DNA from: an uncultured bacterium
Lineage (GTDB): Bacteria > Verrucomicrobiota > Kiritimatiellia > CAIKKV01 > CALHGX01
Assembly (NCBI GenBank): GCA_938031185.1
Contig: CALHGX010000009.1
Coordinates: 42,837-106,836, forward strand
Length of the DNA stretch: 64,000 bases
Direction: 5' to 3'
Position numbers and translations under genes: made by a program. Shown here piece after piece: positions 34,857 through 45,610 of this stretch. Under the pieces are notes generated by a model that saw only the letters and a program-made list of their open reading frames with translations, was not told the DNA's origin and made no database searches. Numbering within the stretch: the stretch's first letter is position 1; each line of letters starts with the position of its first letter.

Positions 34857-35176
34857 GCCGCATCCCCTTTTGAACGGGCAAAAACATACCATACTGTCGC
34901 CTGCATTCCAGCAATATCTTGCCTTGTGTTTCGTGTTCATCCCGCTTCGGGCCCGAGCTCCTGGAAGATAAATCCCTCAGGCCCGCCTTGCGCATTCTCT
35001 CGCCCACCTGCGTCATCGAGGCGTCGAATTGTCTCCCAAGGCGCCCGCGTCGTGGATCGCATGCGCATATGGACGCGGTCCTAAACCAAGGGGGGGTGCG
35101 CGATGGCTGACAACAGCGGTTCGAAGTGGAAAAGACGGGAGTATAGCGATCATTCGCGTCGGGCTTGGAGCCGCCG
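34857..35176. other. Gap between ptsN and ispG, no gene supported
   Basis: About 320 bases. It lies upstream of ptsN and downstream of ispG on the minus strand. I see no clear promoter, fold or repeat. A 25-codon plus-strand frame at 35103-35180 exists but overlaps the end of ispG and has only a G-run as ribosome site. Confidence 0.4.
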
Positions 35177-36283
35177 CTAATTGGGGCGCCAGGCGCGAAC
35201 CTGGTCCATTAGAACGCGCACAATTTCTGATTCCGGCACGGTAGCCACGGGCCGTCCGCGCACATAGATGGCGGCCCGCCCTTTTCCTCCTGCCACGGCA
35301 ATATCCGCTTCGCGAGCCTCGCCAGGACCGTTGACCATGCAGCCCATCACCGCGACCAGCGGGCGCGGCGCATCCGGACACTCTCGCTGATGCGCTTCCA
35401 ACGCGGCCTCGATCTCACGCGCCAGCGACATCACGTCAATCTGGATGCGCCCGCACGTGGGACAGGAAATCACGCTCGCTCCCGGCGCTCGCAGGCCGAG
35501 GCTCCGCAGAATCTCCAGGCCGACCCGGGTTTCCGTCACCGGTGAATCGGTCAGCGAAACTCGCAATGTATCGCCGATGCCTTCGGAGAGCAGGACCCCA
35601 AGCGCCACCGCAGACCGAATCGTTCCGGCGAAAGAAGTCCCGGCTTCCGTCACGCCCAGATGCAGCGGATGATCCGTTTCTCGCGACAGCCGGCGATAGG
35701 CTTCCACGGTCCGCGCAACATCCGAAGCCTTCACGGAAATTTTAATGGCGTGGAAGCCGACGTCTTCCAGCAGGCGCACATGCCGCAAGGCGCTGGCCAC
35801 CAGCGCTTCGGCCGTGGCGCCCCCGTGCCGCGCCAAGAGGTCCTCCTCCAGTGATCCCGCGTTGACCCCCACCCGGATGGGCACACGCCGTTCCCCCGCA
35901 GCCCGCGCCAGTTCCTGCACGCGATCCGCGCCGCCGATGTTGCCAGGATTGATGCGCAGCCCGTCCACGCCGGCCTCCAACGCCGCTAACGCCAGCCGGT
36001 GATCGAAGTGAATGTCCGCCACCAATGGCGCACGTGTTTCCCGGCGTATGGTCCTCAACGCCTCGGCCGCCGCGCGGTCCGGCACAGCCAGACGGATAAT
36101 CTCGCATCCTGCCGTCTCGAGCTCATGAATCTGCGCCACGGTCGCCGCCACATCGCGGGTATCTGTCTTCGTCATGGACTGCACGCTCACCGGCGCCCCG
36201 CCTCCGATTTCCACCGAGCCTAGGCGAATCCGTCGGGTCGCCCTTCTCGGCGCGGGAAACATGCCGTGGCCCGCCGCCTTCAC
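35177..36283 (-). CDS. ispG: (E)-4-hydroxy-3-methylbut-2-enyl-diphosphate synthase
   Basis: A 368-aa GcpE/IspG enzyme of the non-mevalonate isoprenoid pathway. It converts 2-C-methylerythritol 2,4-cyclodiphosphate to HMBPP. GTG36283 shares GTGA with the rseP stop and sits seven bases after GGAGG; ATG36262 is an alternative. The TIM-barrel part has IGGGAPVSVQSMTKTDTRD and RINPGNIGG. The 4Fe-4S ligands are the Cys pair SCPTCGR (about residue 270) and MGCMVNGPGEA (about 315). It lies downstream of dxr in the same operon, grouping two enzymes of one pathway. Confidence 0.95.
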   Translation of the reverse strand: MKAAGHGMFPAPRRATRRIRLGSVEIGGGAPVSVQSMTKTDTRDVAATVAQIHELETAGCEIIRLAVPDRAAAEALRTIRRETRAPLVADIHFDHRLALAALEAGVDGLRINPGNIGGADRVQELARAAGERRVPIRVGVNAGSLEEDLLARHGGATAEALVASALRHVRLLEDVGFHAIKISVKASDVARTVEAYRRLSRETDHPLHLGVTEAGTSFAGTIRSAVALGVLLSEGIGDTLRVSLTDSPVTETRVGLEILRSLGLRAPGASVISCPTCGRIQIDVMSLAREIEAALEAHQRECPDAPRPLVAVMGCMVNGPGEAREADIAVAGGKGRAAIYVRGRPVATVPESEIVRVLMDQVRAWRPN

Positions 36284-37671
36284 CTCGAAACCTCCGGCGG
36301 CGCGGCAAGCGCGTTCGTCTGGGTTGCGCGGGACTCCGACATCATGGCTGACCATTGCCGGCCGATGCGACTCCACCGGATAACGTCCTTGTAGGAAAGC
36401 AGCAGCATCGCGCCGATCAGCAGGGCCGCGAACGCGCGTACCAGCGCGTTCACCACGCGCGCGGGCGGCGGACGCCTCGCCACCGCTTCCCAAAGCGCGA
36501 ACAACACATGCCCCCCGTCCAGCACGGGGATCGGCAGCAGATTGAGGATGGCCAGATTCACATTGAGGAACCGAGAGAAGCCCAGCGCCATGAGCACCCC
36601 AGCCTGCACGTAGAGCCAAAAGGTGGCCAGAATGCTGATCGGCCCGCCCATCCCCTGCGCCGCCTTGCGCGCTTCTTTGCGGGAGGTCAAAGCCCGAAGC
36701 ATGCGAACAATGCCCGAGGCGTCATGCCGAATCTGCGCCCAGGGCGTCATGACCATGGCATCGAACACAATCCCTATCCGCACCTGCCCGGCCACCGGAT
36801 CCATGCGCGGAACAACCGTCGCCTGCACCAATTCCCCGCCCCGTTGCACAAGGATCTGCGTTTCAACCCCCTCGCGCTGGCCGATGAGCTCGATCAATTG
36901 GCCGCGTCCTACCACCGTAATGCCATCCACTGCCTTGATCAGATCCCCGCTCTTCAACCCTGCTCGATCGGCTGCCGAGCCTGGCTCCACAATGCCGATC
37001 CGGCATGGCATCCCTTCTTGCACCCCTTCCACCGCGTGAAAATCAAACTCGTTTCGGACCGTCGGCACACGCACTTCGCTCAAAACAGATTCCGCGCTCG
37101 AAATCCGGAGTGTGACCTCGTCGGACAATGCCGCCAGTTGAAGGAACTCCTGCCAGGAGCGGACGCGTTCCCCGTTGACGGCCAGAATCGTGTCTCCCGG
37201 CCGCAAACCCCGCGCGTATGCCACGCTGTTCGTGTCCACCCAGCCGACCACCGAACTGGCCTCGGACACCATCGTGGGACGCCCCGAGAGATACACGATC
37301 CACGCCAGTACAACGGCAAAGAGCAGGTTGCCCAGCGCTCCGGAAATCGAGACCAGAATCTTTTTCCATGGCGCAACCGGCGGTAACGTGCGCGGCGCGT
37401 TCGAACCGTCCCCCGCCTGGCCCTGCACCCCGGCCATGGCATCCGGATCCAGTTGCGGCAGGATGACGTACCCCCCCAGCGGTATGGACCCGAGCCGGTA
37501 TTCGACCTCGCGGTACCGTTTTTTCCACAGAGCCGGGCCGAAGCCGATGGAGAACGCGTCCACCACCAGGCCGCACCACCGCGCCGCAATGAAATGGCCG
37601 ATCTCGTGAACCGCAACGGCCATCCCGAACAACAGCGCCACCACCAGCGCCTGTCCCAGCCAAGACATCAT
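36280..37671 (-). CDS. rseP: Site-2 metalloprotease RseP
   Basis: A 463-aa intramembrane zinc protease. HEIGHFIAARWCG carries the HExxH motif in the first membrane helix, and LLPIPVLDGGHVLFALWEAV supplies the third zinc ligand (LDG motif). A PDZ domain (GSAADRAGLKSGDLIKAVDG) and a second PDZ-like region (VAYARGLRPGDTILAVNGERV) lie between them. The start overlaps the dxr stop (ATGA) and the stop overlaps the ispG start (GTGA). It probably acts in a regulated intramembrane proteolysis response in the envelope; no sigma-E/RseA pair is in the window. Confidence 0.95.
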   Translation of the reverse strand: MMSWLGQALVVALLFGMAVAVHEIGHFIAARWCGLVVDAFSIGFGPALWKKRYREVEYRLGSIPLGGYVILPQLDPDAMAGVQGQAGDGSNAPRTLPPVAPWKKILVSISGALGNLLFAVVLAWIVYLSGRPTMVSEASSVVGWVDTNSVAYARGLRPGDTILAVNGERVRSWQEFLQLAALSDEVTLRISSAESVLSEVRVPTVRNEFDFHAVEGVQEGMPCRIGIVEPGSAADRAGLKSGDLIKAVDGITVVGRGQLIELIGQREGVETQILVQRGGELVQATVVPRMDPVAGQVRIGIVFDAMVMTPWAQIRHDASGIVRMLRALTSRKEARKAAQGMGGPISILATFWLYVQAGVLMALGFSRFLNVNLAILNLLPIPVLDGGHVLFALWEAVARRPPPARVVNALVRAFAALLIGAMLLLSYKDVIRWSRIGRQWSAMMSESRATQTNALAAPPEVSR

Positions 37672-38858
37672 TCTTTACCCGCCTTCTTCACCGATGCCGC
37701 CGCCCGCCCGGCGCCGACGAGGCGGTTGGCCTCCTCTCGCGCCCAGCGATCGGCGGCCCATATTTCGTCCAAGGTCAATCGGCCGGTTGCGCAATGCCGC
37801 TGCATGACCGCCGCGACCGTTTTCCAGATGCCCGAAAACGCCATGCGGCCTTCAAGGAACCCCTGAACCGCGGCCTCATTGGCCGCATTCAGCACCGCCG
37901 GCATCGTTCCTCCGTCCGCGGCCGCTTGCCGCGCCAGCCGCAAGGCAGGAAAACGCTCCTCCTCCGGCGCGCGGAAGTGCAGTCGTCCCAGTTCCTCAAG
38001 CTTCAAACGCGGCAAGCCGCCATCCACCCGCTCCGGCCATGTGAGCGCATATTGAATCGCAAAGCGCATGTCCGGCGGACTCAACTGGGCCAGCACCCCG
38101 CCATCCGTAAACTCCACCATGGAATGCACGACGCTTTCCGGGTGAATCAGCACGTGGATGCGGTCAAGCGGCAGGCCAAACAGCCACTGCGCCTCCATGA
38201 TTTCCAACCCCTTGTTCATGAGTGTCGCGGAATCCACGCTGACCTTTCGCCCCATCCGCCAACGCGGATGCTTCAAGGCCTCGGAGACCGTCACCCGGTC
38301 CAAATCCACTTCGGGTCGCCCGGCGAAGGGACCTCCCGACGCCGTCAGCAAGATGCGGGCGACGGTCGAAGTCGGGCGACCGTCCAAGCACTGGAAAATG
38401 GCGCTGTGTTCGCTGTCCACCGGGATCAGCCGCGCCCCTGTTCTGGCGCACACAGCCATCACCAGACTGCCCGCCGCGACCAGCACTTCCTTCGTGGCCA
38501 GCGCCACCGTGCGCCCGCGCTCCAGAGCGGCCAGAACCGGCGGCAGGCCCGCGATGCCCACCACCGCGCACAGCACCACATCCGCTTCCGTCTCTGCGGC
38601 CAGTTCCACCAGCCCCCCGGGCCCCGCCAGCACCTTCACGCCGGCCGGTGCTTTTTCGCGGCACTCCGCCGCGGCCGCGCAATCGGACACTGCCACCGTC
38701 CGGACACCGAAGCGCACCGCCTGCTCCAGCACCCGCTCCACGTTGCGCTGCACCGCCAGCCCCACGACGGTCAAGCGATCTTCCAGCCTCTCCGCCACCC
38801 GCAGCGCATTCTCGCCGATCGAGCCGGCGCTGCCCAAAATCACCACTCGCTTCTTCAT
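37668..38858 (-). CDS. dxr: 1-deoxy-D-xylulose 5-phosphate reductoisomerase
   Basis: A 396-aa Dxr. The NADPH-binding start is VVILGSAGSIGENALRV (usual GSTGSIG becomes GSAGSIG). Substrate/metal motifs are KEVLVAAGSLVM, IPVDSEHSAIFQCL, LTASGGPF, HPRWRMGRKVSVDSATLMNKGLE (the metal and DXP ligands), IHVLIHPESVVHSMVEF, and PAVLNAANEAAV near the C-terminus. It catalyses rearrangement and reduction of DXP to MEP. It lies after cdsA with a 37-base gap and overlaps rseP, as in the widespread uppS-cdsA-dxr-rseP order. Confidence 0.96.
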   Translation of the reverse strand: MKKRVVILGSAGSIGENALRVAERLEDRLTVVGLAVQRNVERVLEQAVRFGVRTVAVSDCAAAAECREKAPAGVKVLAGPGGLVELAAETEADVVLCAVVGIAGLPPVLAALERGRTVALATKEVLVAAGSLVMAVCARTGARLIPVDSEHSAIFQCLDGRPTSTVARILLTASGGPFAGRPEVDLDRVTVSEALKHPRWRMGRKVSVDSATLMNKGLEIMEAQWLFGLPLDRIHVLIHPESVVHSMVEFTDGGVLAQLSPPDMRFAIQYALTWPERVDGGLPRLKLEELGRLHFRAPEEERFPALRLARQAAADGGTMPAVLNAANEAAVQGFLEGRMAFSGIWKTVAAVMQRHCATGRLTLDEIWAADRWAREEANRLVGAGRAAASVKKAGKE

Positions 38859-38895
38859 GTATCCGCCTGCGTCTCAACCCCGCCTGCGCCGCACT

Positions 38896-39837
38896 TCATA
38901 TCGGCCGCAGCAGCCAGTGCGCGTAATAGTACAACAATGGGGCTGTGAAGATCAGGCTGTCCAGCACATCCAGGATGCCGCCCAGCCCCGCAATGATCCG
39001 TCCGGAATCCTTCACGCCTCCGGCGCGCTTCAGCAGCGATTCCACCAGGTCGCCCAGCATCCCGACGCCGGCCAGCAACACCCCCAGCACGATGGCATCT
39101 CCGAGATGAAACACTAGCCGGCCCAGCAATGCCCCGCCGCCCCCGGCCGCCGGACCGAACGCCCAGAAACCAAGACTGGTTCCGATCCCCGCCGCAAAAG
39201 CGCCCACCGCGCCCTCCACGGTTTTCCCGGGCGACAACCGCGGAATCAGCTTCCGCCGGCCCCACAACGAGCCCACCGCGTAGGCGCCGATGTCCGACGC
39301 CTTCACCACCGCAACCAGATAGAGAATCAGCGCCCGGCCGGTCAAGCCCAACGGTTGTCCCCAAGACACAGGGTCCCACTCAAACGCCAGCCGCGCCATC
39401 ATGCGCAGCAAATACGGCACATACAGAATGCCAAATAACGTGCAGGCGATCGTCGGCAGCGGTTGATCGTTGTTGCGCTGGGAAAACTGCCGCACGCAGA
39501 TCACGAGCACCAACCCGAACAACACGAAACCCTCGCACTCCGGCGTGCCCGGACTGGATGCCGTCATCCATGGAGGACGGGTGAAGTCGACAAAGGTCGC
39601 CGCGATGAGCAAAATGCCGGCGGCCACGCCGAATCGCCGGAAAGACGGAATGCCGGCGCGGTCGAGCAGCGAATAGAACTCAAGAATTGCCGCCGTGGAC
39701 AACAACGCCAGCAGGCCGGCCGCCGCCATGGACGGCAGCACGTATAGCGCCAGCAAGCAAAGCGCCGCCATGAACACCCCGCCGGCGAGGCGGCGCATCA
39801 GTGCTTGGCGGCGTTCGTTATGATCGGGGTTCCACAT
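38896..39837 (-). CDS. cdsA: Phosphatidate cytidylyltransferase
   Basis: About 313 aa with multiple membrane segments (GGVFMAALCLLALYVLPSMAAAGLLALL and others). ATG39837 overlaps the uppS stop. The C-terminal CDS signature reads SLLKRAGGVKDSGRIIAGLGGILDVLDSL. The KR...KD...GG...D pattern is there, but the usual PGHGG is AGLGG and the DRxD is DVLD. I recall this variant from Planctomycetes and relatives. The enzyme makes CDP-diacylglycerol from phosphatidate and CTP for phospholipid synthesis. Confidence 0.9.
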   Translation of the reverse strand: MWNPDHNERRQALMRRLAGGVFMAALCLLALYVLPSMAAAGLLALLSTAAILEFYSLLDRAGIPSFRRFGVAAGILLIAATFVDFTRPPWMTASSPGTPECEGFVLFGLVLVICVRQFSQRNNDQPLPTIACTLFGILYVPYLLRMMARLAFEWDPVSWGQPLGLTGRALILYLVAVVKASDIGAYAVGSLWGRRKLIPRLSPGKTVEGAVGAFAAGIGTSLGFWAFGPAAGGGGALLGRLVFHLGDAIVLGVLLAGVGMLGDLVESLLKRAGGVKDSGRIIAGLGGILDVLDSLIFTAPLLYYYAHWLLRPI

Positions 39838-40576
39838 CGCCAAAACGCCGCCGACGGCGGGCATACTCCTCCAGCGCCCGCATCCAATGTTCTTCGCGGA
39901 AGTCAGGCCATAGCACGTCGGTAAAATACATCTCCGCGTAGGAAGCCTGCCATAACAGAAAATTGCTGAGCCGCAGCTCCCCGCTGGTGCGAATCACCAG
40001 GTCCGGATCGGGAATATCGGGCGCATACAGCCGCGCCGCCACAGCCGCTTCGTCCACCTCCTCCGGACGCAGCGTTCCCCCGTCCACCTCCTCCGCGATT
40101 CGGCGCGCCGCATGCGCTATCTCCGTCCGTCCGCCGTAGCTCAAGGCCAGCACGAGATTCCCTTCGCGGTAGTGTTCCGTCACCTTCATCACCCGGCTAA
40201 GTTCACGGCGTACGGAACGCGGCAAATCCGTCAGCCGCCCGATGCTGCGCAACCGAACCCGGTTCTCGTGCAGCTCATGTTCCTGGGATTTGAGGAACCT
40301 CTTGAGGAGATTCATCAGCGCCTCCACTTCCGCCTTCGGCCGCACCCAGTTCTCCACGCTGAAGGCATACAGGGTGAGGTATTTGACCCCACTGCGGCGG
40401 CAGGCCTTCAAGACCGCTCGAACGCTCTCGGCGCCCTGCTCGTGCCCCTTGATCCGGGGCAAACCGCGCTGCTGCGCCCAGCGGCCGTTACCGTCCATGA
40501 TAATCGCCACATGAACCGGAACACGTGCCCCTTCGGCTGCCGTCGTGCTTGTGGATGCTCCAATCGCCGCGTCCAT
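39818..40576 (-). CDS. uppS: Isoprenyl transferase (undecaprenyl diphosphate synthase)
   Basis: About 252 aa. The catalytic start is VAIIMDGNGRWAQQRGLPRIKGHEQG, with Asp in the first strand. Further motifs are LTLYAFSVENWVRPKAEVEALM, LALSYGGRTEI, and the pyrophosphate-binding DLVIRTSGELRLSNFLLWQASYAEMYF. It condenses IPP units onto farnesyl diphosphate to make the lipid carrier of peptidoglycan and polysaccharides, which links it to the surface-glycan cluster. ATG40576 begins two bases after the purA stop; an upstream start at 40618 would add 14 residues inside purA. Confidence 0.96.
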   Translation of the reverse strand: MDAAIGASTSTTAAEGARVPVHVAIIMDGNGRWAQQRGLPRIKGHEQGAESVRAVLKACRRSGVKYLTLYAFSVENWVRPKAEVEALMNLLKRFLKSQEHELHENRVRLRSIGRLTDLPRSVRRELSRVMKVTEHYREGNLVLALSYGGRTEIAHAARRIAEEVDGGTLRPEEVDEAAVAARLYAPDIPDPDLVIRTSGELRLSNFLLWQASYAEMYFTDVLWPDFREEHWMRALEEYARRRRRFGDVEPRS

Positions 40577-40577
40577 G

Positions 40578-42435
<1,858 letters not shown>

Positions 42436-42592
42436 GTAACTGACAGACGCCAAGGCGTTGCAGCAAAAAGCGCGACATCTCTACACGATTTCACACCTCA
42501 ACGCCAGCAGAACCGTCGGCCAGTGCTCACCCAGGCCGACCGTGCAATGCTGTATCACGTTCACACCAGATGCGGAATCTGTGTCCGTTTGG

Positions 42593-42622
42593 TTGACAAA
42601 TCCCCCCCGGTCGCATCATACT
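42593..42622 (+). promoter_or_regulatory. Promoter for zinc-ribbon/EIIA fusion gene
   Basis: A perfect -35 TTGACA (42593-42598) lies 18 bases before CATACT (42617-42622), which matches four of six -10 bases. The predicted start is about 42629, with a leader of about 26 bases that includes GAGGA before ATG42655. Confidence 0.55.
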
Positions 42623-42654
42623 TCGACGCGTCGTCTCTTGAGGAATGTGACCGC

Positions 42655-43491
42655 ATGAATCCGATTATCAATCATCTCATTCAACTCCAGGAACTGCACC
42701 TTATCCGCGTCGAACAGGCCGCCCAGCGTGGCGGTCACATGCTCGAGGAGCTTAACGCCTCCATTCAAACGCTGACGGAGCAACTGCCACCCGACATCCG
42801 CGCCACCGTCGCCAAAATGCAAAAAAGAGATCCCGTCATGATCGTTCCGGTGTGCCATGCGGTCTGCACGGGGTGCGGCATGCGCATCCCCACGAGCCTC
42901 GTGCAAGCCGTCCGCATTGCAGAGCAGATCAATATCTGCCCGACCTGCACCCGCATGCTGTTCTACCCCGAAGGCGCGCCCCGCCAGATCGCCAAGGCCC
43001 CGAGCCGAACCGAGCCGCGGCGTGTCGGCATCACGCGATTCTCCTCCCCCAGCCTCATGCTGCCCCGCCTGGCCGCAACAGACCGCGACGGCGTCATACG
43101 CGAACTAGCCTTCCTGATGAAAACCCAGGGCTTCGTGGATGACGAACAAAAACTCGTCGAGGGCGCATTGCGACGCGAAGCGATCGTTTCAACCGCCGTC
43201 GAACACGGCCTCGCGTTCCCTCACGTTCGCGGCGTCGAGGGCGGCGGCCTCACGCTCGCCCTCGGCATTAGCCCAAAAGGGGTTCGTTTCGATCCGTCCG
43301 ACAAGACCCTTACGCGAATTGTCTTCTTTGTCGCGATCCCTACAGCCGCCAGCGGGTTCTACCTCAAACTTCTAGCGGGTCTCGCAGAAACCTTCTCCGA
43401 TCCGGAAACGCGCAAGGCGCTTATGGCGGAAGACACGCCCGAGGGGCTTTGGAAAACGCTGGTCAAGCTCACGAAAAGAACCGTGTCCTGA
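42655..43491 (+). CDS. Zinc-ribbon / PTS EIIA-Ntr fusion protein
   Basis: A 278-aa two-domain protein. Residues 1-60 form a helical region, followed by a C4 zinc ribbon (Cys67/71/74 in VCHAVCTGCGMRIP, Cys95/98 in INICPTCTRML) of the DUF164/zf-RING_7 kind. Residues about 130-278 are an EIIA-Ntr-like domain with the phospho-acceptor His190 in EHGLAFPHVRG. ATG42655 is chosen from the leader and promoter; the frame extends upstream through the tRNA-Ser area only by chance. Its stop is 12 bases from the end of ktrA on the opposite strand. The combination links a possible protein- or nucleic-acid-binding ribbon to a phospho-regulatory domain, next to K+ uptake genes. Confidence 0.85.
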   Translation: MNPIINHLIQLQELHLIRVEQAAQRGGHMLEELNASIQTLTEQLPPDIRATVAKMQKRDPVMIVPVCHAVCTGCGMRIPTSLVQAVRIAEQINICPTCTRMLFYPEGAPRQIAKAPSRTEPRRVGITRFSSPSLMLPRLAATDRDGVIRELAFLMKTQGFVDDEQKLVEGALRREAIVSTAVEHGLAFPHVRGVEGGGLTLALGISPKGVRFDPSDKTLTRIVFFVAIPTAASGFYLKLLAGLAETFSDPETRKALMAEDTPEGLWKTLVKLTKRTVS

Positions 43492-43508
43492 CCCGGCGTC
43501 CGGTCAGG
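43487..43508. terminator. Possible bidirectional terminator hairpin
   Basis: CCTGACC and GGTCAGG pair perfectly around an 8-base loop. The hairpin spans the stops of the two convergent genes. There is no T tract in either direction, so efficiency is doubtful. Confidence 0.3.
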
Positions 43509-44181
43509 TGCGCACCGCGAGTTCGAAACGCCGCAGGTTCTCGTCCGTCCCAAAAAGCACCAGCGTGTCCCCCGCTTCAAGCAGATCGTCGCCGCTTGGC
43601 GAAACAATATCCCGGGCATGCCCTTCCTCGCCAGACGCGGCCTTGTGGATGGCCAGAACGGTCAGCCCATAGGTGTTTCGAATACGGCTTCCTGCCAGCG
43701 TCTGGCCGACGAGCGAATTGGGAACGCCCATTTCCACCACTCCGGAACCCGGGGTGACCTCCACATAGTCGAGCACGCTGCGCGCCGCCAGCGCCCACGC
43801 CAGACCAATGGCCCGGTCTTTTTCGGGGTACACCACCTCATCCACTCCCACCCGCTCGAGCACTTTGCCGTGAACATCCGTCGCTGCCTTGGCAATCACC
43901 CTCGGCACCCGCAAGTCCTTCAGCGCCATGGCCGCCAGAATGCTGGCCTCGAGATTCGAACCCATCGCTACAACGGCCGTATCGCAACTGGCGAACCCCG
44001 CCTCCGCGAGCGCTTCGCCGTCCGCGGCGTCGCCCTGCACGGCTTTGCCGACAATCCCGCTCATACGCTCCACCACGTCGGCGTCTCGGTCCATGAACAA
44101 CACGTCCAGCCCCTTCTCCGCGAGGCATTGCGCCACGGTGGACCCGAAACGACCTCCGCCTATGATGCCGATGCGCCGCAT
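43504..44181 (-). CDS. ktrA: Ktr/Trk potassium uptake regulatory subunit (RCK protein)
   Basis: A 225-aa single RCK_N plus RCK_C protein. ATG44181 follows AGAGGA. The Rossmann motif is GIIGGGRFGSTVAQCL, and ligand-binding features include MDRDADVVERM, GDAADGEALAEAG and MGSNLEASILAAMALKD. The C-terminal half has VEMGVPNSLVGQTL and GDDLLEAGDTLVLFGTDENL. It gates the KtrB/TrkH pore in response to nucleotides. It is 31 bases downstream of the pore gene and convergent with the EIIA fusion. Confidence 0.92.
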   Translation of the reverse strand: MRRIGIIGGGRFGSTVAQCLAEKGLDVLFMDRDADVVERMSGIVGKAVQGDAADGEALAEAGFASCDTAVVAMGSNLEASILAAMALKDLRVPRVIAKAATDVHGKVLERVGVDEVVYPEKDRAIGLAWALAARSVLDYVEVTPGSGVVEMGVPNSLVGQTLAGSRIRNTYGLTVLAIHKAASGEEGHARDIVSPSGDDLLEAGDTLVLFGTDENLRRFELAVRT

Positions 44182-44212
44182 AATATTCCTCTTCCGTTTG
44201 TTTGGTTGCGCC

Positions 44213-45583
44213 TCATCCGACCACCACATCCCCTTCGGGATACCGCGTGACCTGCCGCACGCCACGCCGCGCGATCAACAGCGCCATGGTCAACGGGCCA
44301 AGCCGCCCCACGAACATCACGACCATGATAATCACCCGCCCGGCAGGAGAAAGCTGCGGCGTCACGCCGGCCGAAAGCCCGACCGTGCCAAAAGCCGACA
44401 CCACCTCGAAAAGCAGTTCATCGGCGGCGCGGAAGGAACGCGCCGCCAGCGCCGGCGCCTCGGTGATCGTCAGGGCGTAAAACCCCACGAACACCACCAC
44501 AATCCCCACCAGCACGATGGTGAGCGCCTCCCGCACCACCGCTTCCTTCACCCGCCGCCCGTGAATCTCAACGTCATGCCGGCCGCGAAGGAAACTGCGC
44601 ATCACCATGAACAGCACCACGACGGTGGTGGTCTTCACGCCGCCACCGGTGGAGCAGGGAGAGCCGCCGATGAACATCAGCGTCATCGTCATGAAGAAGG
44701 TGGCGGGCTGCAGGGCCGTGATATCCACGACATTGAAGCCGGCGGTTCTGGGAGTGATGCCCTGAAAGAGACTAAAGAACAAACGCCGCGGCGTGGAAAG
44801 GCCGGCCAGCACCCCATCCCATTCGAGGAGCGCGAAAGCCACGGCGCCAACGGCGACGAGCAGACCGCTGGCGCGCAACACGATCTGAGTGTGCAGCCCA
44901 ATCCGGCCGCGCTGCACGCGGTTTCGCAACCAGAACCGTAACGCGCTCAAATCGTACAGGACGAGAAATCCAAGCCCGCCGAGCACCACCAGCGCAGCCA
45001 GCGTGAGCAAGATGGCGCTGTCGTTCCGCACGGCCATGAGGTTTTCCGGGTACAACGAAAAACCGGCGTTGCAAAATGCGCTCACGGCATGAAAGAGCCC
45101 GTGATAGAAGGCTCGCTCCGGCGCCAAGCCGCCCATCATCAACCGCAGCCCCACCACCAGCGCCCCCGCCAATTCCAGGGCCAGCGTAAACCACACCACG
45201 CGCCGCAACAGCGAAGGCAAACCGCGAACCTTCGCGTAGCCCAGGGAATCCATCAGCACAAACTCGCTGTCTATGCCGAGCCGCCGCCCGACAAGTACCA
45301 GCAGGAACGTGCTAAACGTCATGATGCCCAAACCACCGAGTTGAATCAGCGCCAGCAAAATCCCCTGACCAAACAGGGAAAAGTGCATGCCGACATCCAC
45401 AACCGTCAATCCCGTCACACAGGTGGCGCTGACGGACGTGAACAAAGCTGTCAAGGGAGATGTCCACGTGCCCGTTCGGCTCGCGACCGGCAGGCTCAAT
45501 AGCGCCGCCCCCACGAGAATGACCGCGGCGAATCCCCGGACCAATATCCACTCAGGACGCTGGGCAAATCGGTGTGCGCTCAT
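44213..45583 (-). CDS. ktrB: Ktr/Trk-type potassium uptake pore protein
   Basis: A 456-aa membrane protein. It shows the four repeated membrane-P-loop-membrane units of the Trk/Ktr/HKT family. The filter-like segments are SVSATCVTGLTVVD, HAVSAFCNAGFSLYP, QGITPRTAGFNVVD and VVSAFGTVGLSAGVT, each with the key glycine. The internal glycine-rich helix (GGSPCSTGGGVKTTT) in the third unit is the KtrB gating loop. It imports K+, probably coupled to Na+ or the membrane potential. The aminotransferase gene ends 27 bases upstream. Confidence 0.94.
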   Translation of the reverse strand: MSAHRFAQRPEWILVRGFAAVILVGAALLSLPVASRTGTWTSPLTALFTSVSATCVTGLTVVDVGMHFSLFGQGILLALIQLGGLGIMTFSTFLLVLVGRRLGIDSEFVLMDSLGYAKVRGLPSLLRRVVWFTLALELAGALVVGLRLMMGGLAPERAFYHGLFHAVSAFCNAGFSLYPENLMAVRNDSAILLTLAALVVLGGLGFLVLYDLSALRFWLRNRVQRGRIGLHTQIVLRASGLLVAVGAVAFALLEWDGVLAGLSTPRRLFFSLFQGITPRTAGFNVVDITALQPATFFMTMTLMFIGGSPCSTGGGVKTTTVVVLFMVMRSFLRGRHDVEIHGRRVKEAVVREALTIVLVGIVVVFVGFYALTITEAPALAARSFRAADELLFEVVSAFGTVGLSAGVTPQLSPAGRVIIMVVMFVGRLGPLTMALLIARRGVRQVTRYPEGDVVVG

Positions 45584-45610
45584 CGTGGTTACGCGCCACT
45601 CTGGCCGGCG

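Noticed and set aside
35103..35180. 25-codon plus-strand ORF (MADNSGSKWKRREYSD start)
   Set aside because: Overlaps the end of ispG, has only a G-run as ribosome site and no conservation evidence.
43889..44941. 350-codon plus-strand frame with many His and Arg residues
   Set aside because: Antisense to ktrA and ktrB; composition is a by-product of membrane-helix codons.
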